DNA of 64,000 bases from positions 1 to 64,000 of the forward strand of contig NZ_MTKN01000012.1 of the NCBI RefSeq assembly GCF_001975825.1, in the 5' to 3' direction. A program made the translations under genes and the position numbers. Source of the stretch: [Flexibacter] sp. ATCC 35208 (GTDB lineage: Bacteria > Bacteroidota > Bacteroidia > Chitinophagales > Chitinophagaceae). Positions 48,201 through 58,600 of this stretch are shown piece by piece (position 1 is the stretch's first letter; every line of letters starts with the position of its first letter). Below the pieces are notes generated by a model that was not told the DNA's origin, did not search any database, and was given only the letters and a program-made list of their open reading frames with translations.

Positions 48201-48483
48201 AAAACACTGCGTAATCATTCACCCATGAACTACACTGGTGTGACTGCTGAAAGCCCCTGATCGTATGTACAAAATACTGGTACTTCCAGCCATCTCCATT
48301 CTTACCTGTTTGCGGGGTCCAGGTATGCATACCAAAAGGTAATGCTGTAGCCGGATAGGTATTACCATAAGAAAATTCATACTTGCTATTGGTTCCCTGC
48401 CTTGTATTTACATAGTTTACCTGGCTCATGCCACGTATAGCTACAATACACAGTAACAAGGCTAATAATAATTGCTTCATCAA
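45208..48483 (-). CDS. Fusion of GH92 alpha-mannosidase and GH130 mannoside phosphorylase, 1091 aa
   Basis: A signal peptide ends near MSQ (20). Residues 21 to about 735 are GH92: YVNTRQGTNSKYEFSYGNTY, then ATALPFGMHTWTP, GGPYTEGNAWHWTW with catalytic acid Glu527, and GDEDQGQMSSWYV with the acidic pair Asp636/Asp638. GH92 enzymes are Ca-dependent exo-alpha-mannosidases. Residues 752-1091 are GH130: NDTFNPAAV, GGCEDPRV with catalytic Asp862, DSDLTECGPPAV, FIEGLV and YYGCADS. GH130 enzymes phosphorolyse or hydrolyse beta-mannosides. The pair suggests consecutive removal of alpha- and beta-linked mannose from one glycan, such as an N-glycan core. A phosphorylase activity would be odd in an exported enzyme, so the GH130 half may be a hydrolase. 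Confidence 0.9.
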   Translation of the reverse strand: MMKQLLLALLLCIVAIRGMSQVNYVNTRQGTNSKYEFSYGNTYPATALPFGMHTWTPQTGKNGDGWKYQYFVHTIRGFQQSHQCSSWVNDYAVFSLFPESELLVNEDERAASFKHENEIAQPGYYKVTFDNGIKTEFSPTERGVHFRFSFPSKRAIIVLDGYTKMSQVKIDPSARKITGYVNNARWAPQNFRNYFEITFDKPFKAYGTWQNNRINANNSEGEGEGMGAYIDFGNAKQVEAKVASSYISPEQATLTLQRELGTYKKLEDTHTAADKVWNALLSRMKVEGGTEEQKATFYSCLYHANLFSHQFFEYDKDGNPYYFSPYDGKIHPGYMYTDNGFWDTFRGQFPLNTIMHPTMEGRYAQALLDAQEQCGWFPAWSFPGETGGMLGNHAISLLTDAWAKGIRTFDPQKALKAYFHEATNKGPWGSANGRPGYKEYYEMGYCPYSEKTLGASSWTLEFAYDDFCGYQLAKMTNQPFYEQVFSRQMYNYKNLYDPATGFMRAKDAEGNWVTPFDPLDWGGPYTEGNAWHWTWSVFHDVQGLINLMHGEQQFTNKIDSVFSIPGTIKVGGYGQVIHEMTEMAEFNMGQYAQGNEPIHHLVYLYNYAGQPWKTQWHVRQIMQNMYNATENGYPGDEDQGQMSSWYVLSAAGFYSVCPGTDQYVIGSPLFPKMTITLENNKQFIVEAENNSPRNVYIQSATLNGVPYEHNYITHNAIMNGGVLHLVMGPEPNKQRGIKPADKPFSLTSAGSWALGPFVRPAGVNPLISPDSTTSFRDPMTGELVGWESNDTFNPAAVLKDGKVCILYRAEDCSGKGIGMRTSRVGLATSEDGLLIKTRSKEPVLFPDNDNAKEFEWKGGCEDPRVAVTKEGTYLVLYTEWNNKVPRLGAALSKDLIHWEKKGPVFKGAFRDIASKSASILTAVNNGQLVISKVNGKYWMYWGEHHVYAATSDNLYEWTPLTTPDGKLKELMSPRKGYFDSDLTECGPPAVKTDQGIVLLYNGKNNAANGDKRYTANTYAAGQALFDGEHPDQLLDRLDQPFLIPQEAFEKSGQYPAGTVFIEGLVLFNNKWFLYYGCADSRVAVAVAGKKE

Positions 48484-49607
48484 TGAGTTAGTTTAAGTCT
48501 GAGAAACCGTGGACGATATAAATGTGGATGTTTTTGCAGGTCGTTAAAGAATTCTACTGAATTCACATTATAACTGATCAATAGTTCGCCCGGTGCAGAG
48601 ATGCCAGGATGCGCCTTGGCATTGTACATGACATAGGTTTTTTCTTCCGCATCCTTACTGCAATCCCATAATTTGATTACTGGGCCAAAAGGCCCTATAG
48701 GCGTAGTACCTACCCGCATACCGATGGTAGTACTTAAGCCCCCCTCCTGGAAGATAAGTGCGTATTTACCATCTGGCAATGGCGATACACTGAGTTCATT
48801 GGATACTTTATTTGTTACATCAACGGCCTTATTCATTTCCTTCACCCATGTCTTGCCATTATAAAAACGCCATTGATCAAAATGATCGAATTCAGCAGGC
48901 TTTACTCTCGCTACGACCATACCCTTTTCCATACCATGCACACCGTAGATGTATACATAACCATCAGGGGCAGGCGCTCCGGCCTTCTTTGTATTGACAT
49001 AGATACCTGCGCCATAAGAGCCGATCTGCCCGGATTTATCTGTAAAAAAGAAAGGCGTATCCATCTGCTCGTACTTTGTAAACGGAGGCGTTGTGCCTTT
49101 GGAGATCTTAATCAGGGTATTACCGACTTCCCTGAAACCAAAGGCTTCCTGTGATACATTGCGGATGCGATAACCAAATATATAAAGGGTATTATCCTGT
49201 TCCTGGTTTACAAAGCCATCGCCCAGCCAATAGTAATCATTTTTCTCTGTAAGCGGGGTACCTGGTTCAAATACGGAGATGGCTTCGTGTTGCTCATTTT
49301 CCGGCCAGGAGAATTGCATCTCATGCCCGTTCCAGATGGCCACACTATTGTGAATCATGCGGGAGCCGGGTTGTAATGAATCATTTTCTATCGTACCAAT
49401 CATGGAATCACTGAAGATAAAAAGCAGGCTGTCTGACCGACGGTTTTCCACCCCGTTAAACGGAATGGAATATATACCATCTCCGCCAAACCAGCCGTTA
49501 TTCCTGATGAAAAGGGCAGACCACTCCGGCGCCTCTTCTACCTTATATTGCGCCTGTAAGTTTACAAGCATTACCAGACCTGAGAGTGTAAAAAGCAATC
49601 TCTTCAT
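48480..49607 (-). CDS. Secreted five-bladed propeller protein, DUF4185-like, 375 aa
   Basis: A signal peptide (MKRLLFTLSGLVMLVNLQAQ) is followed by repeated beta-blade motifs (LLFIFSDSMIG, YYWLGDGFVNQEQDN, TLYIFGYRIRN, PDGYVYIYGVHGMEKG, PDGKYALIFQEGG). The form resembles DUF4185 and GH43/GH117-like propellers that occur in glycan loci. I cannot see a confirmed catalytic pair. Its stop and the GH92-GH130 start overlap by four bases (ATGA), so translation is likely coupled and the two proteins probably share a substrate. Confidence 0.7.
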   Translation of the reverse strand: MKRLLFTLSGLVMLVNLQAQYKVEEAPEWSALFIRNNGWFGGDGIYSIPFNGVENRRSDSLLFIFSDSMIGTIENDSLQPGSRMIHNSVAIWNGHEMQFSWPENEQHEAISVFEPGTPLTEKNDYYWLGDGFVNQEQDNTLYIFGYRIRNVSQEAFGFREVGNTLIKISKGTTPPFTKYEQMDTPFFFTDKSGQIGSYGAGIYVNTKKAGAPAPDGYVYIYGVHGMEKGMVVARVKPAEFDHFDQWRFYNGKTWVKEMNKAVDVTNKVSNELSVSPLPDGKYALIFQEGGLSTTIGMRVGTTPIGPFGPVIKLWDCSKDAEEKTYVMYNAKAHPGISAPGELLISYNVNSVEFFNDLQKHPHLYRPRFLRLKLTH

Positions 49608-49609
49608 AA

Positions 49610-50713
49610 CTATGGAATTTGTTTTGTAGGTGAAAAATAATATCTACCCGTTAACCAAACAAATCCTGCGACCCCTCCTGCCATAAAAAGTAGTGCAATT
49701 ATTTGCGCCTGACTCAGCTGGAATAAGGTATATTTCGGGGTAATACGTATTACTTCAATATAATAGCGCTCGATTCCGTTCAATAATAAATATATAAAAA
49801 ACATTGCCCCCGGTACCCGCAATCTTTTCCTGACCATCCACATACCCATGAATAACAGGATGCATAATACCGCTTCATACAAAGGTGTTGGGTATACACC
49901 GAGAGGCAATTCATAATAGCCATTTTTAAATACCCCTGTATCAATTGCATTGTGTGGGTAAGTATAGGCCCATGCCCATTGTGGTATCCAGTCTGGTTTT
50001 ACATGTCTGTTCACAATTCCCCAATCTCCATCACCTGACAACTGACAACCTATTCGCCCGATCCCATATGCCAGCATCATTCCCGGAGAGCCGATATCTG
50101 CCATATGAATCAGTTTGATCTTATGCCGGTAGCCAATGTAGAGATAGGTCAATGCGCCAAATATGAGGCCACCATAGTAAGTAAAGCCACTTCGTGAAAA
50201 CAACACAGTAACCGGATTATACAAAAGCTCCTGAAAATGCTCTACGGCATCAAAGAGCTTGGCGCCTATAAACCCAAATACCGCCACCATGAATACGATG
50301 TATGGCATGAGCTGGTAAGGGTGTATGAATTGGGAGGCTGCTATTTTATAACTATAATAGGCCCATATGCCCCATACGAGTGCCAGCAAACAGCCTGCTA
50401 TCCAGTTGCCCCTCAAAGAGAAAAGTAATGATACAGGATCCTGCCGCTGAAGTAATGCCAATACAATCGCCACTACCTTATACCCAATCAGAAACCCTAT
50501 GCCCGCATTCACTATCACCTCCACCGGCTTACTGGCGGGCCTGACCAGCATACCTCTTATTGTGCCGTCATTTTCTTTCCGCTTAAACTCCGCTACAAAC
50601 ACCACATAGGCCCCGGCAAATGCCAGGGCCATACATGTACCAAATGTCTGAAGGTTGACCTTCACCGTAATGTGGAATAGATAGCTGATCAAATCTCCGA
50701 TAGTAGGAAACAT
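49610..50713 (-). CDS. Prolipoprotein diacylglyceryl transferase (Lgt) homologue, 367 aa
   Basis: The protein has multiple membrane segments and the Lgt signature region (GMMLAYGIGRIGCQLSGDGD), followed by NAIDTG, GVYPTPLYEA and FIYLLLNGIERYYIEVIR, which align with the GRxGNF...HPxxLYE...R-E pattern of Lgt. The conserved Asn of the GRIGN motif is Cys here. Lgt adds a diacylglyceryl group to the lipobox Cys of lipoproteins at the inner membrane. Finding it within a glycan locus with two SusD and two small lipoproteins suggests a dedicated copy. It could instead be the only Lgt of the organism. Confidence 0.85.
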   Translation of the reverse strand: MFPTIGDLISYLFHITVKVNLQTFGTCMALAFAGAYVVFVAEFKRKENDGTIRGMLVRPASKPVEVIVNAGIGFLIGYKVVAIVLALLQRQDPVSLLFSLRGNWIAGCLLALVWGIWAYYSYKIAASQFIHPYQLMPYIVFMVAVFGFIGAKLFDAVEHFQELLYNPVTVLFSRSGFTYYGGLIFGALTYLYIGYRHKIKLIHMADIGSPGMMLAYGIGRIGCQLSGDGDWGIVNRHVKPDWIPQWAWAYTYPHNAIDTGVFKNGYYELPLGVYPTPLYEAVLCILLFMGMWMVRKRLRVPGAMFFIYLLLNGIERYYIEVIRITPKYTLFQLSQAQIIALLFMAGGVAGFVWLTGRYYFSPTKQIP

Positions 50714-50717
50714 ATGC

Positions 50718-53700
50718 TTAAAGACTTAATTGTACTCCTAAGTTAACCACCCGCTGGTTAATATACGCATCACCCGCAGTATTCGTACTGATCTCAGGAT
50801 CCTGCTGATATTTACGGTAGTTATCCCAGGTAAACAGGTTGTAAGCACTCATATACACCCTTGCACTGTTCAGGTGAAAAGGCAGCATCTTCGTTGGAAA
50901 CTGATACCCCAGATCCACTGTCTTCAGACGGATATAATGTGCATTCACTAACCAGTAATCAGATGGATAATAGGTAGGACTATTTACAGATGATTTGTTC
51001 GTAGTCAGTCTTGGATACTTTGCACTGCCAGCAGTCTCAGGTGTCCATGCTTCCATATGTACCGGCTGGAACTGACCAATGAAAGGTTCTATACCTGTGC
51101 CTGTAATGATAAAGCTGTAGTTGAAAGACCCCTGCAGCAATACACTCAGACTAAAACCTTTGTAACTCGCCTGCAGGTTCATACCCAGATTCGTATTAGG
51201 CAGGTTTGGATGCCCGATGGCACGCTGGTCAAATACATTGATAAAGCCATCTCCGTTCAGATCCTGGTATTTCAAATCACCTGCATGCAATGGCAAACCA
51301 TTGTCTGGTACCGCTACTGTCTTGTTTCCAGCATTGCTGCCACCATTGGATGCCATGTAGGTATTTACATTATCAATATCATCCTGTGTATAGTACCCCA
51401 ATGAGTGATAACCGAATGGCTGATTCAATGGTTTTCCTGTATGTGATAACCATGGATAAGCAGGTGATGCTTCACTCTGATACAGGATCTTATTCTTTGC
51501 ATAAGAGAAGACAAAATTCGCCCCCCACTGTACATTGCCAATACTGCTATGATACCCAATCTGACCGTCAAAACCCTGATTCTGTGTACGACCAATGTTC
51601 ACTGCCGGCAATCCCACACCAATGATATCAGGTACATTGTTCGGCACGATCAGCTGATCATAACGGATATTCCTGAACACCTCGATGGTAGCAGAAAGCT
51701 TGTTATTCTTCAGCATATTGATATCAATTGCCAGATTGGTTTCCTTTTGCTTCTCCCAAACTACATTGCTGTTTGCGAGATTCCCTTCGTAGAACATGGT
51801 ATAGTTGGAAGGAGATTCACCGAACGGATATGTATTGCCATTCTGGATATAGTTCTGTGCATAGATATAACGGTTATTGGGCGCTACATCAGAGCCTACG
51901 ATACCATAGGAACCACGGATCTTGAAGAGACCAAATACAGGGAATGCTTCTTTGAAGAACTTTTCGCCTGACAGGTTATAGCCCAGACCAATCGCCGGGA
52001 ATAAACCAAAGCGATGACTTGCGGCAAACCTATCGGTACCATTGTAAGCTGCTTTCAGATCCACCAGGTACTTGCCATCATATTCATAGTTGGCAGAACC
52101 GGAAACACCCTGAAACTTTGCAGGTACACCTACAGACGCTGCATCCAGGTTATCATAGGCATCATAGGTTTGTGATTGCTGGTTTAATAATAACAAACCT
52201 GTCACGTGATGCTTTTGATTGAAAGTGCGGTCATAGTTGGAAAAGAATTGCAGGTTCACATTATTTGTATAGATATTGGTATTCCCTGAATAATAGATAT
52301 TGGAGAATACATACGTACCTGCAGGATTCAGGGTATAAGACTTATCAGTAGGATCGTAATGATAAGAAGGAATAGAACCAAAGTTACCCGTCCCTCTTGT
52401 ATACTGCTCCTGGCTGGAATAGGCGATACGTGCACTGATGGATAAACCATCGGTAATTTTATTCAGTTGCTGGGTAGCATTGAATACGATATTGTAATCC
52501 GTTCTCTTTGCATTCTGATAACCACCTGTGGCCAGTCGTGCATTTAAGGTTGGTAAATGTCCTGTATTAAAACGGGAATACGCATATGCATAAGAGCCAT
52601 CAGGATTCAGAAAGGGTGCTGTAAACGGCGTTAATTTACTAAAGTCAAATACTTCAGACAATGCACTGTTTGCTGACAGGTTCGGTGAATTCGTTGTTGA
52701 AAAACGGGTCGTCACATCCAGTCGCATCGTCAATGTCTTATTTGCTCTCAGATCCAGGTTAGACCTGAAATTGTATCTTTTAAAATTGTAATTGGTATTT
52801 ACTGTACCACGTGGATCAGGGAAGGTACGTACCAGTCCATTCTGGTTCATCGCGCCACCTGAGATAAAGTACTTCACTGTTTCATTACCACCTGAGATAT
52901 CCAGATTCGTATTCTGCTGAAAACTGAATTGTTTGAAGATCGCATCATACCAGTTTACATCCGGATGTCCATAAGGATCGGTATGGTTTTTATATGCATC
53001 CAGGTCTGCCTGTGTGAACTCTGCCGTCAGCCCATCATTCGCATCTGCCTGATTGATGAGGCGTGCGGACTCATATGCATCCAGGAACTTAGGGATCTTT
53101 GTCGGTGTTTGTGTACCACCTTCCACACGTACATTGATCTGTGGTTTACCCAGTTTACCACGACGGGTAGTGACAACCAGTACTCCATTTGCGCCTTTGA
53201 TACCATAGATGGCGGTGGTACTTGCATCTTTCAATACGGAGATAGATGCAATTTCATTTACGTTGATCTGTTGCAACTGATCATAGGTATATTCCACATC
53301 ATCCACGATGATCAAAGGTTTATTACCAGCAGGATTCAGTGAGCTCACACCACGGATATAAAAGTCAGACGCATCTTTACCCGGCTGACCGGATGATTGT
53401 TGAGAGAAGAAACCCGGTAATCTGCCAGACAGTGCATTCTGCACATTAGCAGTAGGCACGTTCCTGATTTCAGCAGCATTGATGGTGTTGACAGAGCCTG
53501 TATTGGTGATACGGGTGGTCTTACCATAACCAACTACCACTACCTCATCCAATGCCTGGTTATCTGAAGCCAATGTGACATCTATCCCATCATTCCTGCC
53601 TACAACATTCAGTTCTCTTGTCACATAACCGAGATAACGGAACACGAGAATATTGGAAGATCCTTTTAAAGTCAGTTTGAATTTACCCGCCGCATCAGTG

Positions 53701-53855
53701 ATCATCCCATTTGTTGGTACCCCTTTTTCAGCTACCGTGACACCAGGCAGTGGCCCCTGAATATCTCGCACAGCGCCGGTAATCACCCGGTGCTGCGCCA
53801 GTAGCACGCCGGGGAGTAAATATATTATACAAATCAGCAGTATTATTTTCCGCAT
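50718..53855 (-). CDS. SusC/RagA-type TonB-dependent receptor, 1045 aa
   Basis: I prefer the ATG at 53855 (MRKIILLICIIYLLPGVLLA) to the ATG at 53897, which overlaps susD. The signal peptide leads to a beta-sandwich (GAVRDIQGPLPGVTVAEKGV), a plug with YIRGVSSLNPAGNKPLIIVD and DASTTAIYGIKGANGVLVV, and a barrel ending VNLGVQLSL. No STN domain is present, so it is not coupled to a FecR. It follows the SusD gene by 35 bases, an order opposite to the usual susC-susD. Confidence 0.92.
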   Translation of the reverse strand: MRKIILLICIIYLLPGVLLAQHRVITGAVRDIQGPLPGVTVAEKGVPTNGMITDAAGKFKLTLKGSSNILVFRYLGYVTRELNVVGRNDGIDVTLASDNQALDEVVVVGYGKTTRITNTGSVNTINAAEIRNVPTANVQNALSGRLPGFFSQQSSGQPGKDASDFYIRGVSSLNPAGNKPLIIVDDVEYTYDQLQQINVNEIASISVLKDASTTAIYGIKGANGVLVVTTRRGKLGKPQINVRVEGGTQTPTKIPKFLDAYESARLINQADANDGLTAEFTQADLDAYKNHTDPYGHPDVNWYDAIFKQFSFQQNTNLDISGGNETVKYFISGGAMNQNGLVRTFPDPRGTVNTNYNFKRYNFRSNLDLRANKTLTMRLDVTTRFSTTNSPNLSANSALSEVFDFSKLTPFTAPFLNPDGSYAYAYSRFNTGHLPTLNARLATGGYQNAKRTDYNIVFNATQQLNKITDGLSISARIAYSSQEQYTRGTGNFGSIPSYHYDPTDKSYTLNPAGTYVFSNIYYSGNTNIYTNNVNLQFFSNYDRTFNQKHHVTGLLLLNQQSQTYDAYDNLDAASVGVPAKFQGVSGSANYEYDGKYLVDLKAAYNGTDRFAASHRFGLFPAIGLGYNLSGEKFFKEAFPVFGLFKIRGSYGIVGSDVAPNNRYIYAQNYIQNGNTYPFGESPSNYTMFYEGNLANSNVVWEKQKETNLAIDINMLKNNKLSATIEVFRNIRYDQLIVPNNVPDIIGVGLPAVNIGRTQNQGFDGQIGYHSSIGNVQWGANFVFSYAKNKILYQSEASPAYPWLSHTGKPLNQPFGYHSLGYYTQDDIDNVNTYMASNGGSNAGNKTVAVPDNGLPLHAGDLKYQDLNGDGFINVFDQRAIGHPNLPNTNLGMNLQASYKGFSLSVLLQGSFNYSFIITGTGIEPFIGQFQPVHMEAWTPETAGSAKYPRLTTNKSSVNSPTYYPSDYWLVNAHYIRLKTVDLGYQFPTKMLPFHLNSARVYMSAYNLFTWDNYRKYQQDPEISTNTAGDAYINQRVVNLGVQLSL

Positions 53856-53890
53856 ATCTGATTGTTTGTAATTTTTAGGAATTGAGTAGC

Positions 53891-55645
53891 TTACCATCCC
53901 GGATTTTGTTTCATAGCCGGGTTCTTCGCCACTTCATTGTAAGGGATGGGATACAGGTATTGGTTGTCTTTGAACACCGTAGTCAGTATATTCACTGTAC
54001 TATAGGTATTGGAAGCCCCGTTCTTTACAATGAATATGCCCGTGCGTGGTTGGTTCATCACAGTACCTGCTATCTTCCAGCGACGGATATCAAAATAACG
54101 GTGCTCCTCAAAAGCGAACTCAATTCTCCATTCATTCTGTATCACGGCCCTCATCTCTGCCTGTGTCATATTTGGTGTAAGACCATAGTTACCATCATCA
54201 CCTGCTGCAATACCGGCTCTTGCCCTGATGGCGTACAATTGCTCATATACATCTGACTGTGGTGCGGACTCTGCTTCGTTACGTGCTTCTGCATACCCCA
54301 GCAGAATTTCTGCATAGCGCATCACAATCCAGTCGGACGAATGATTGCTATAAGTGGTGGCTGCTTCAAAGTCACCCATAAATTTGCGCATATAGTAACC
54401 ACTCTCAGTTTGTTGCTGAGAAGAATTCGGTTTACTCTTACCACCTTCATAAGTATCTACTGTGCTGCTCAACCAGGTAGCACCATTGTAAAAAATGGTT
54501 GCATTAAATCGTGGATCACGTTTTACATCATTTAGTAAACTATAAGGATCAGCAGCGAGATAACCGGAAGCGGGGTTTGTAATAGGTAAACCATTCTGCA
54601 TAGGGAAAGCATTGACCAACTCCTGGGTAGGACTGGTATTGCCTGTACCACCTGCCTGAAAACCTACAGGGCCATTGCGGGTTTCGATACCGGTAGAGTT
54701 ATTCCCCGGACGTATAAAGATCCTTTCACTATTATTCTGATCGAGGAAAATATGTGTGAATGAAGGTAACAGGGAATATACACCCAGGTTCATTACATCT
54801 TTTGCCGCCTGTGCTGCCAGTGTCCAGCGGTTTACGTCATAATCAGTATAACCTGTCAGGGCATTCCCACTCTCTATATTACCCCCATTAAACAGCGGAC
54901 TCGCAGCGAGCAACAAGGTCTTTGCCTTCAGTGCCAGTGCAGCACCTTTTGTAGCTCTGTAGTTATCACCATCTGATGCAGGTGCAGAGATCAGGCTATC
55001 TTTGATCGCATCACATTCATTGACGATATAGGTGATACAATCTGCAAATGTGCTACGTGGTATCTCAAGATTATCTTCGATATTGTAGACTTTATCGCCC
55101 AGCAACGGTACACCGCCATAGCGCCTTACCAGTTCGAAGTAAAAATAGGCACGGAGGAAACGCGCTTCACTTCTCCATACCTGCGCTGTAGTTGTACCGT
55201 TAGACAAACCACCTTTTACAGGTACTACACCGATACCATTGATAAAGATATTTGCATTGCGCACTCCTGCCCAGAAAGCATCCGGCACACCGGAGCTGGA
55301 AGGCGCCTGTGAGAGGTTGGTACCTTCCCAGTAATTTTCAGACCCAGGGAAGTTGAACGATGTGACTGCATTTGTAGTCAATAGCGTTACAGGAATACTG
55401 CTGCCTGTCTGTGAAGAAACTGCATCATCACTCGCTGCATCCAGGTAATCACCGCCTACGCGACTATGTCCACTCTTTACGATGGCATAAATACCATATA
55501 GGTAAGATTGTGCATTCACACCCGCAGAATCCAGCGGATCGAAGACATAATTGCCTGTCACTTTATCTACCGGAAACTGCTCGTACTTTTTGCAACCACT
55601 GATGAGAGCAGCGAGCAGTAGTATTTTATGAATATAATTTTTCAT
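53891..55645 (-). CDS. SusD/RagB-type surface lipoprotein, 584 aa
   Basis: The lipobox is LLLAALISGCKK. Typical SusD pieces follow: YLYGIYAIVKSGHSRVGGDY, WRSEARFLRAYFYFELVRRY, GALALKAKTLLLAASPLFNG and, near the end, IQNEWRIEFAFEEHRYFDIR then RWK. It starts 13 bases after the preceding SusC stop, so those two form the normal pair. It should bind the glycan at the cell surface. Confidence 0.93.
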   Translation of the reverse strand: MKNYIHKILLLAALISGCKKYEQFPVDKVTGNYVFDPLDSAGVNAQSYLYGIYAIVKSGHSRVGGDYLDAASDDAVSSQTGSSIPVTLLTTNAVTSFNFPGSENYWEGTNLSQAPSSSGVPDAFWAGVRNANIFINGIGVVPVKGGLSNGTTTAQVWRSEARFLRAYFYFELVRRYGGVPLLGDKVYNIEDNLEIPRSTFADCITYIVNECDAIKDSLISAPASDGDNYRATKGAALALKAKTLLLAASPLFNGGNIESGNALTGYTDYDVNRWTLAAQAAKDVMNLGVYSLLPSFTHIFLDQNNSERIFIRPGNNSTGIETRNGPVGFQAGGTGNTSPTQELVNAFPMQNGLPITNPASGYLAADPYSLLNDVKRDPRFNATIFYNGATWLSSTVDTYEGGKSKPNSSQQQTESGYYMRKFMGDFEAATTYSNHSSDWIVMRYAEILLGYAEARNEAESAPQSDVYEQLYAIRARAGIAAGDDGNYGLTPNMTQAEMRAVIQNEWRIEFAFEEHRYFDIRRWKIAGTVMNQPRTGIFIVKNGASNTYSTVNILTTVFKDNQYLYPIPYNEVAKNPAMKQNPGW

Positions 55646-55658
55646 AGCTCAATCTCTT

Positions 55659-58600
55659 TTATAACTTAATACTAACACCTGTGCTTACTACCCTTTGAAT
55701 GGGATAGCTATATGGTTGTACCTCCGGGTCCATGCCCTTAAAGCCAGCGATGGTAAAGAGGTTCTCGCCATCCACAAATATTTTCAGACCGGAGATGCGG
55801 ATTCTCTTTAGCAGACTGTATGGCAGTGAATACCCGATCTCCGCGTTTTTTAGTCTTAAATAGTTGCCATTCTTCAGGTAGAAAGTAGAGAACATCGTAT
55901 TGTTGTTCGTAGCGGATACTGCCAGTCTTGACAAGGTCGCTTCGCCTGCAGTTTCCGGTGTCCATCGACCAGTCGCATTTTCATATACCTGACCGTTCGT
56001 GGTGTTATAGTCCATACCAAAGTGATCTACGGCATTATTCAATGCACTGATCTGCCTGTTGCCTACACCCTGAATGACGAGACTAAAGTTGAATCCTTTG
56101 TAGTTACCACCCAGTGTGACACCGAAGAATGCCAGTGGTTTGGTACCTCCGATGGTAGACTGGTCAAAGGCATCGATCACACCATCTCCATTCAGGTCTT
56201 TGTATTTAATATCGCCGGGTTGTGGGGTATAACCAGCTATGTGTGCACTACTGGCGGCATCTTCGGCATTCTGGTAAAGCCCCAGGGATGTATAGCCATA
56301 ATAGGTGCCTGATACTGGTAATCCGGTTCTTTTGTTCCAGGCATAAGGAGTAGCCAGTTCATCGTTGTAGATGATTTTGGAATAAGCTAGATTTCCGTTT
56401 GTAGTGACGAAGTAGTTAAAGTTGCCCAGGTGGTTGTTGTAAGTCAGAGACAACTCAATACCATGATACTGGTTCTTACCAATGTTCTCCAAAGGATAAC
56501 CGGTACCCAGCAAGGCAATAGAATTACCACGATACCCCAGTATATCTGAATATACATCATGGTAATAATCGGCCGTGAGTTGTAAATGATTCTGGAAGAA
56601 AGAGATGTCTGTACCTACATCGAACTTGTTTGCTTTTTCCCAGGTGATATAAGGATTGGCCAGTGAACCTTCGTACTGATAATAGACGGTGGTGTAGCCG
56701 GTACCTACCTGGTAATTCTTACCATTGTTATTGGAATTGTAGGTTTGAGAATAAGCGTAATATAAAGAGGCGTTCAGATCAATATTCGCATTGCCTGTTC
56801 TGGCATAAGTAGCTCTCCATTTCCAACCACTGATCCAGGGAAGGTTTTCTTTGATGAAATCCTCACTGCCCATTTCCCATCCCAAACCGGCACCGTAGAA
56901 GAGGCCCCAGCGTTTGCCATCAGGATAACGGTTATTGCCACTACCTATCAGGGTTGCATTTACAAAGTATTTCTTATTGTAGTCATACCCTACTCTACCT
57001 CCTGCATTGGTGGTGGTAGATGCCAGGTCATAGTTCGCTACGACGGACTTGCGGTCGTACATCAGCTGTGCATCTACATTGCTCTTTTCGAAGCTCCCGT
57101 TATAGTTCAGGCTTCCCTGTGCATATGACTGACGGGAAGTAAATACCGTGCGGAATGCATTGCTTTGGGAGGTAGTGGTACCATAAATCACATAGGCGCT
57201 ATCTATGTAACCATAAGATGGATTCTGTAAACTCCTGTCCAGTGCGGTGATAGACTGGTATGCCAGGTTACCTTTAATTTTGAATGTCAACCCTTTCAGC
57301 ACACTATTCAGGTTGTAGTTCAGGTCTAAATTCGCGAGAATGTCATTGGTATTGTTTTGAGTATAGCCTGAATACTGTGCTCTTGACAACAGGTTATTGC
57401 TGTAAGGGCCACCATTACCACCGATGTTGTTACCACCAAAGGTGCCATTACGGTTGTAAATAGGATACGCATTATTAGGCGTTGAAAACAGTGCATTCAA
57501 CAGACCGTTGTAATCATTACCCGGTTCGCGGGTGTTCTGTACACGACCGAATAACTGAAGGTCCACATTCAGGTTCTGATTCACCTGCACACCTATGTCG
57601 GAGTTGATGACATAGCGTTTGAGACTATTGTTCGTACTATAAGATACATCCGGACTTGTTTTGAAAATTCCCTCCTGGTCAAAGTAACTGAGTGATACGG
57701 AATAGCGGGCCACATTTGTACCACCATTCACATTCAGTTTGTAGTTGGAGATAGGTGTATAATCTTTCAGGAGAGTTTTGAACCAGTTGATATCAGGATG
57801 GCCATAAGGATCCGTATGATTCTTGTATGCAGCGAAATCTTCTGCACTGTACAGGGCAGGCTTTCCATCATTCATCAGTGTTTCATTCATCAGGTAAGCA
57901 TATTGGTAAGCGGGCAGTGGTTTTGGTAAACCTAATGACTGCTGCATGCCGGTCTGCGCCGTGAATGTGATATGCGGGCGACCCATCTCCCCTCTCCTCG
58001 TCGTCACCAGCATTACCGGTCGGGAACTGTTATTACCTAATAATAAGGTAGACAACCCATCTTTCAGCATAGAGATCGATTCAATGGATTCCGGATCGAT
58101 AGAAGAGATTTCTCTTTGCACGCCATCAATCACGGTAACGGGTGTTTGTCCTCTTACACTCAGACTAATTTCAGAGTTATCAGTAGAGCGGTTGTTATTG
58201 GAAGAGGCGTTCACCAGTGTTTGTCCGATGATGGCAGAAGAAGAAATTTCACTCACATTGAAAGAAGTGAAACCACTGTTTTGTTTGGTATACACGCCTG
58301 ACAGTTGGCCGGGAATGGCGTATACATATAAAGAAGCAGGTGTAGTGGTCAATTGCTTTGTATAGATGGTAGACACGGCACCCAATACTTTGGAGCGGTC
58401 TACTCTTTCATACAGCATATCTACCTGGTTAGGAGATTTCAGGAATGCATCAGTGAGCTGTACCGTCATTTCAGCGGTGGCTTTCAGTTCACGGGTATAA
58501 TAGTCCTTCCACAAAAACACTAACATGGTACCGGGAGGTGTATCCAGATGAAACTCTCCGTTTGCATCTGTAAATATTTCCTTCTTTGAATCTTTTACCA

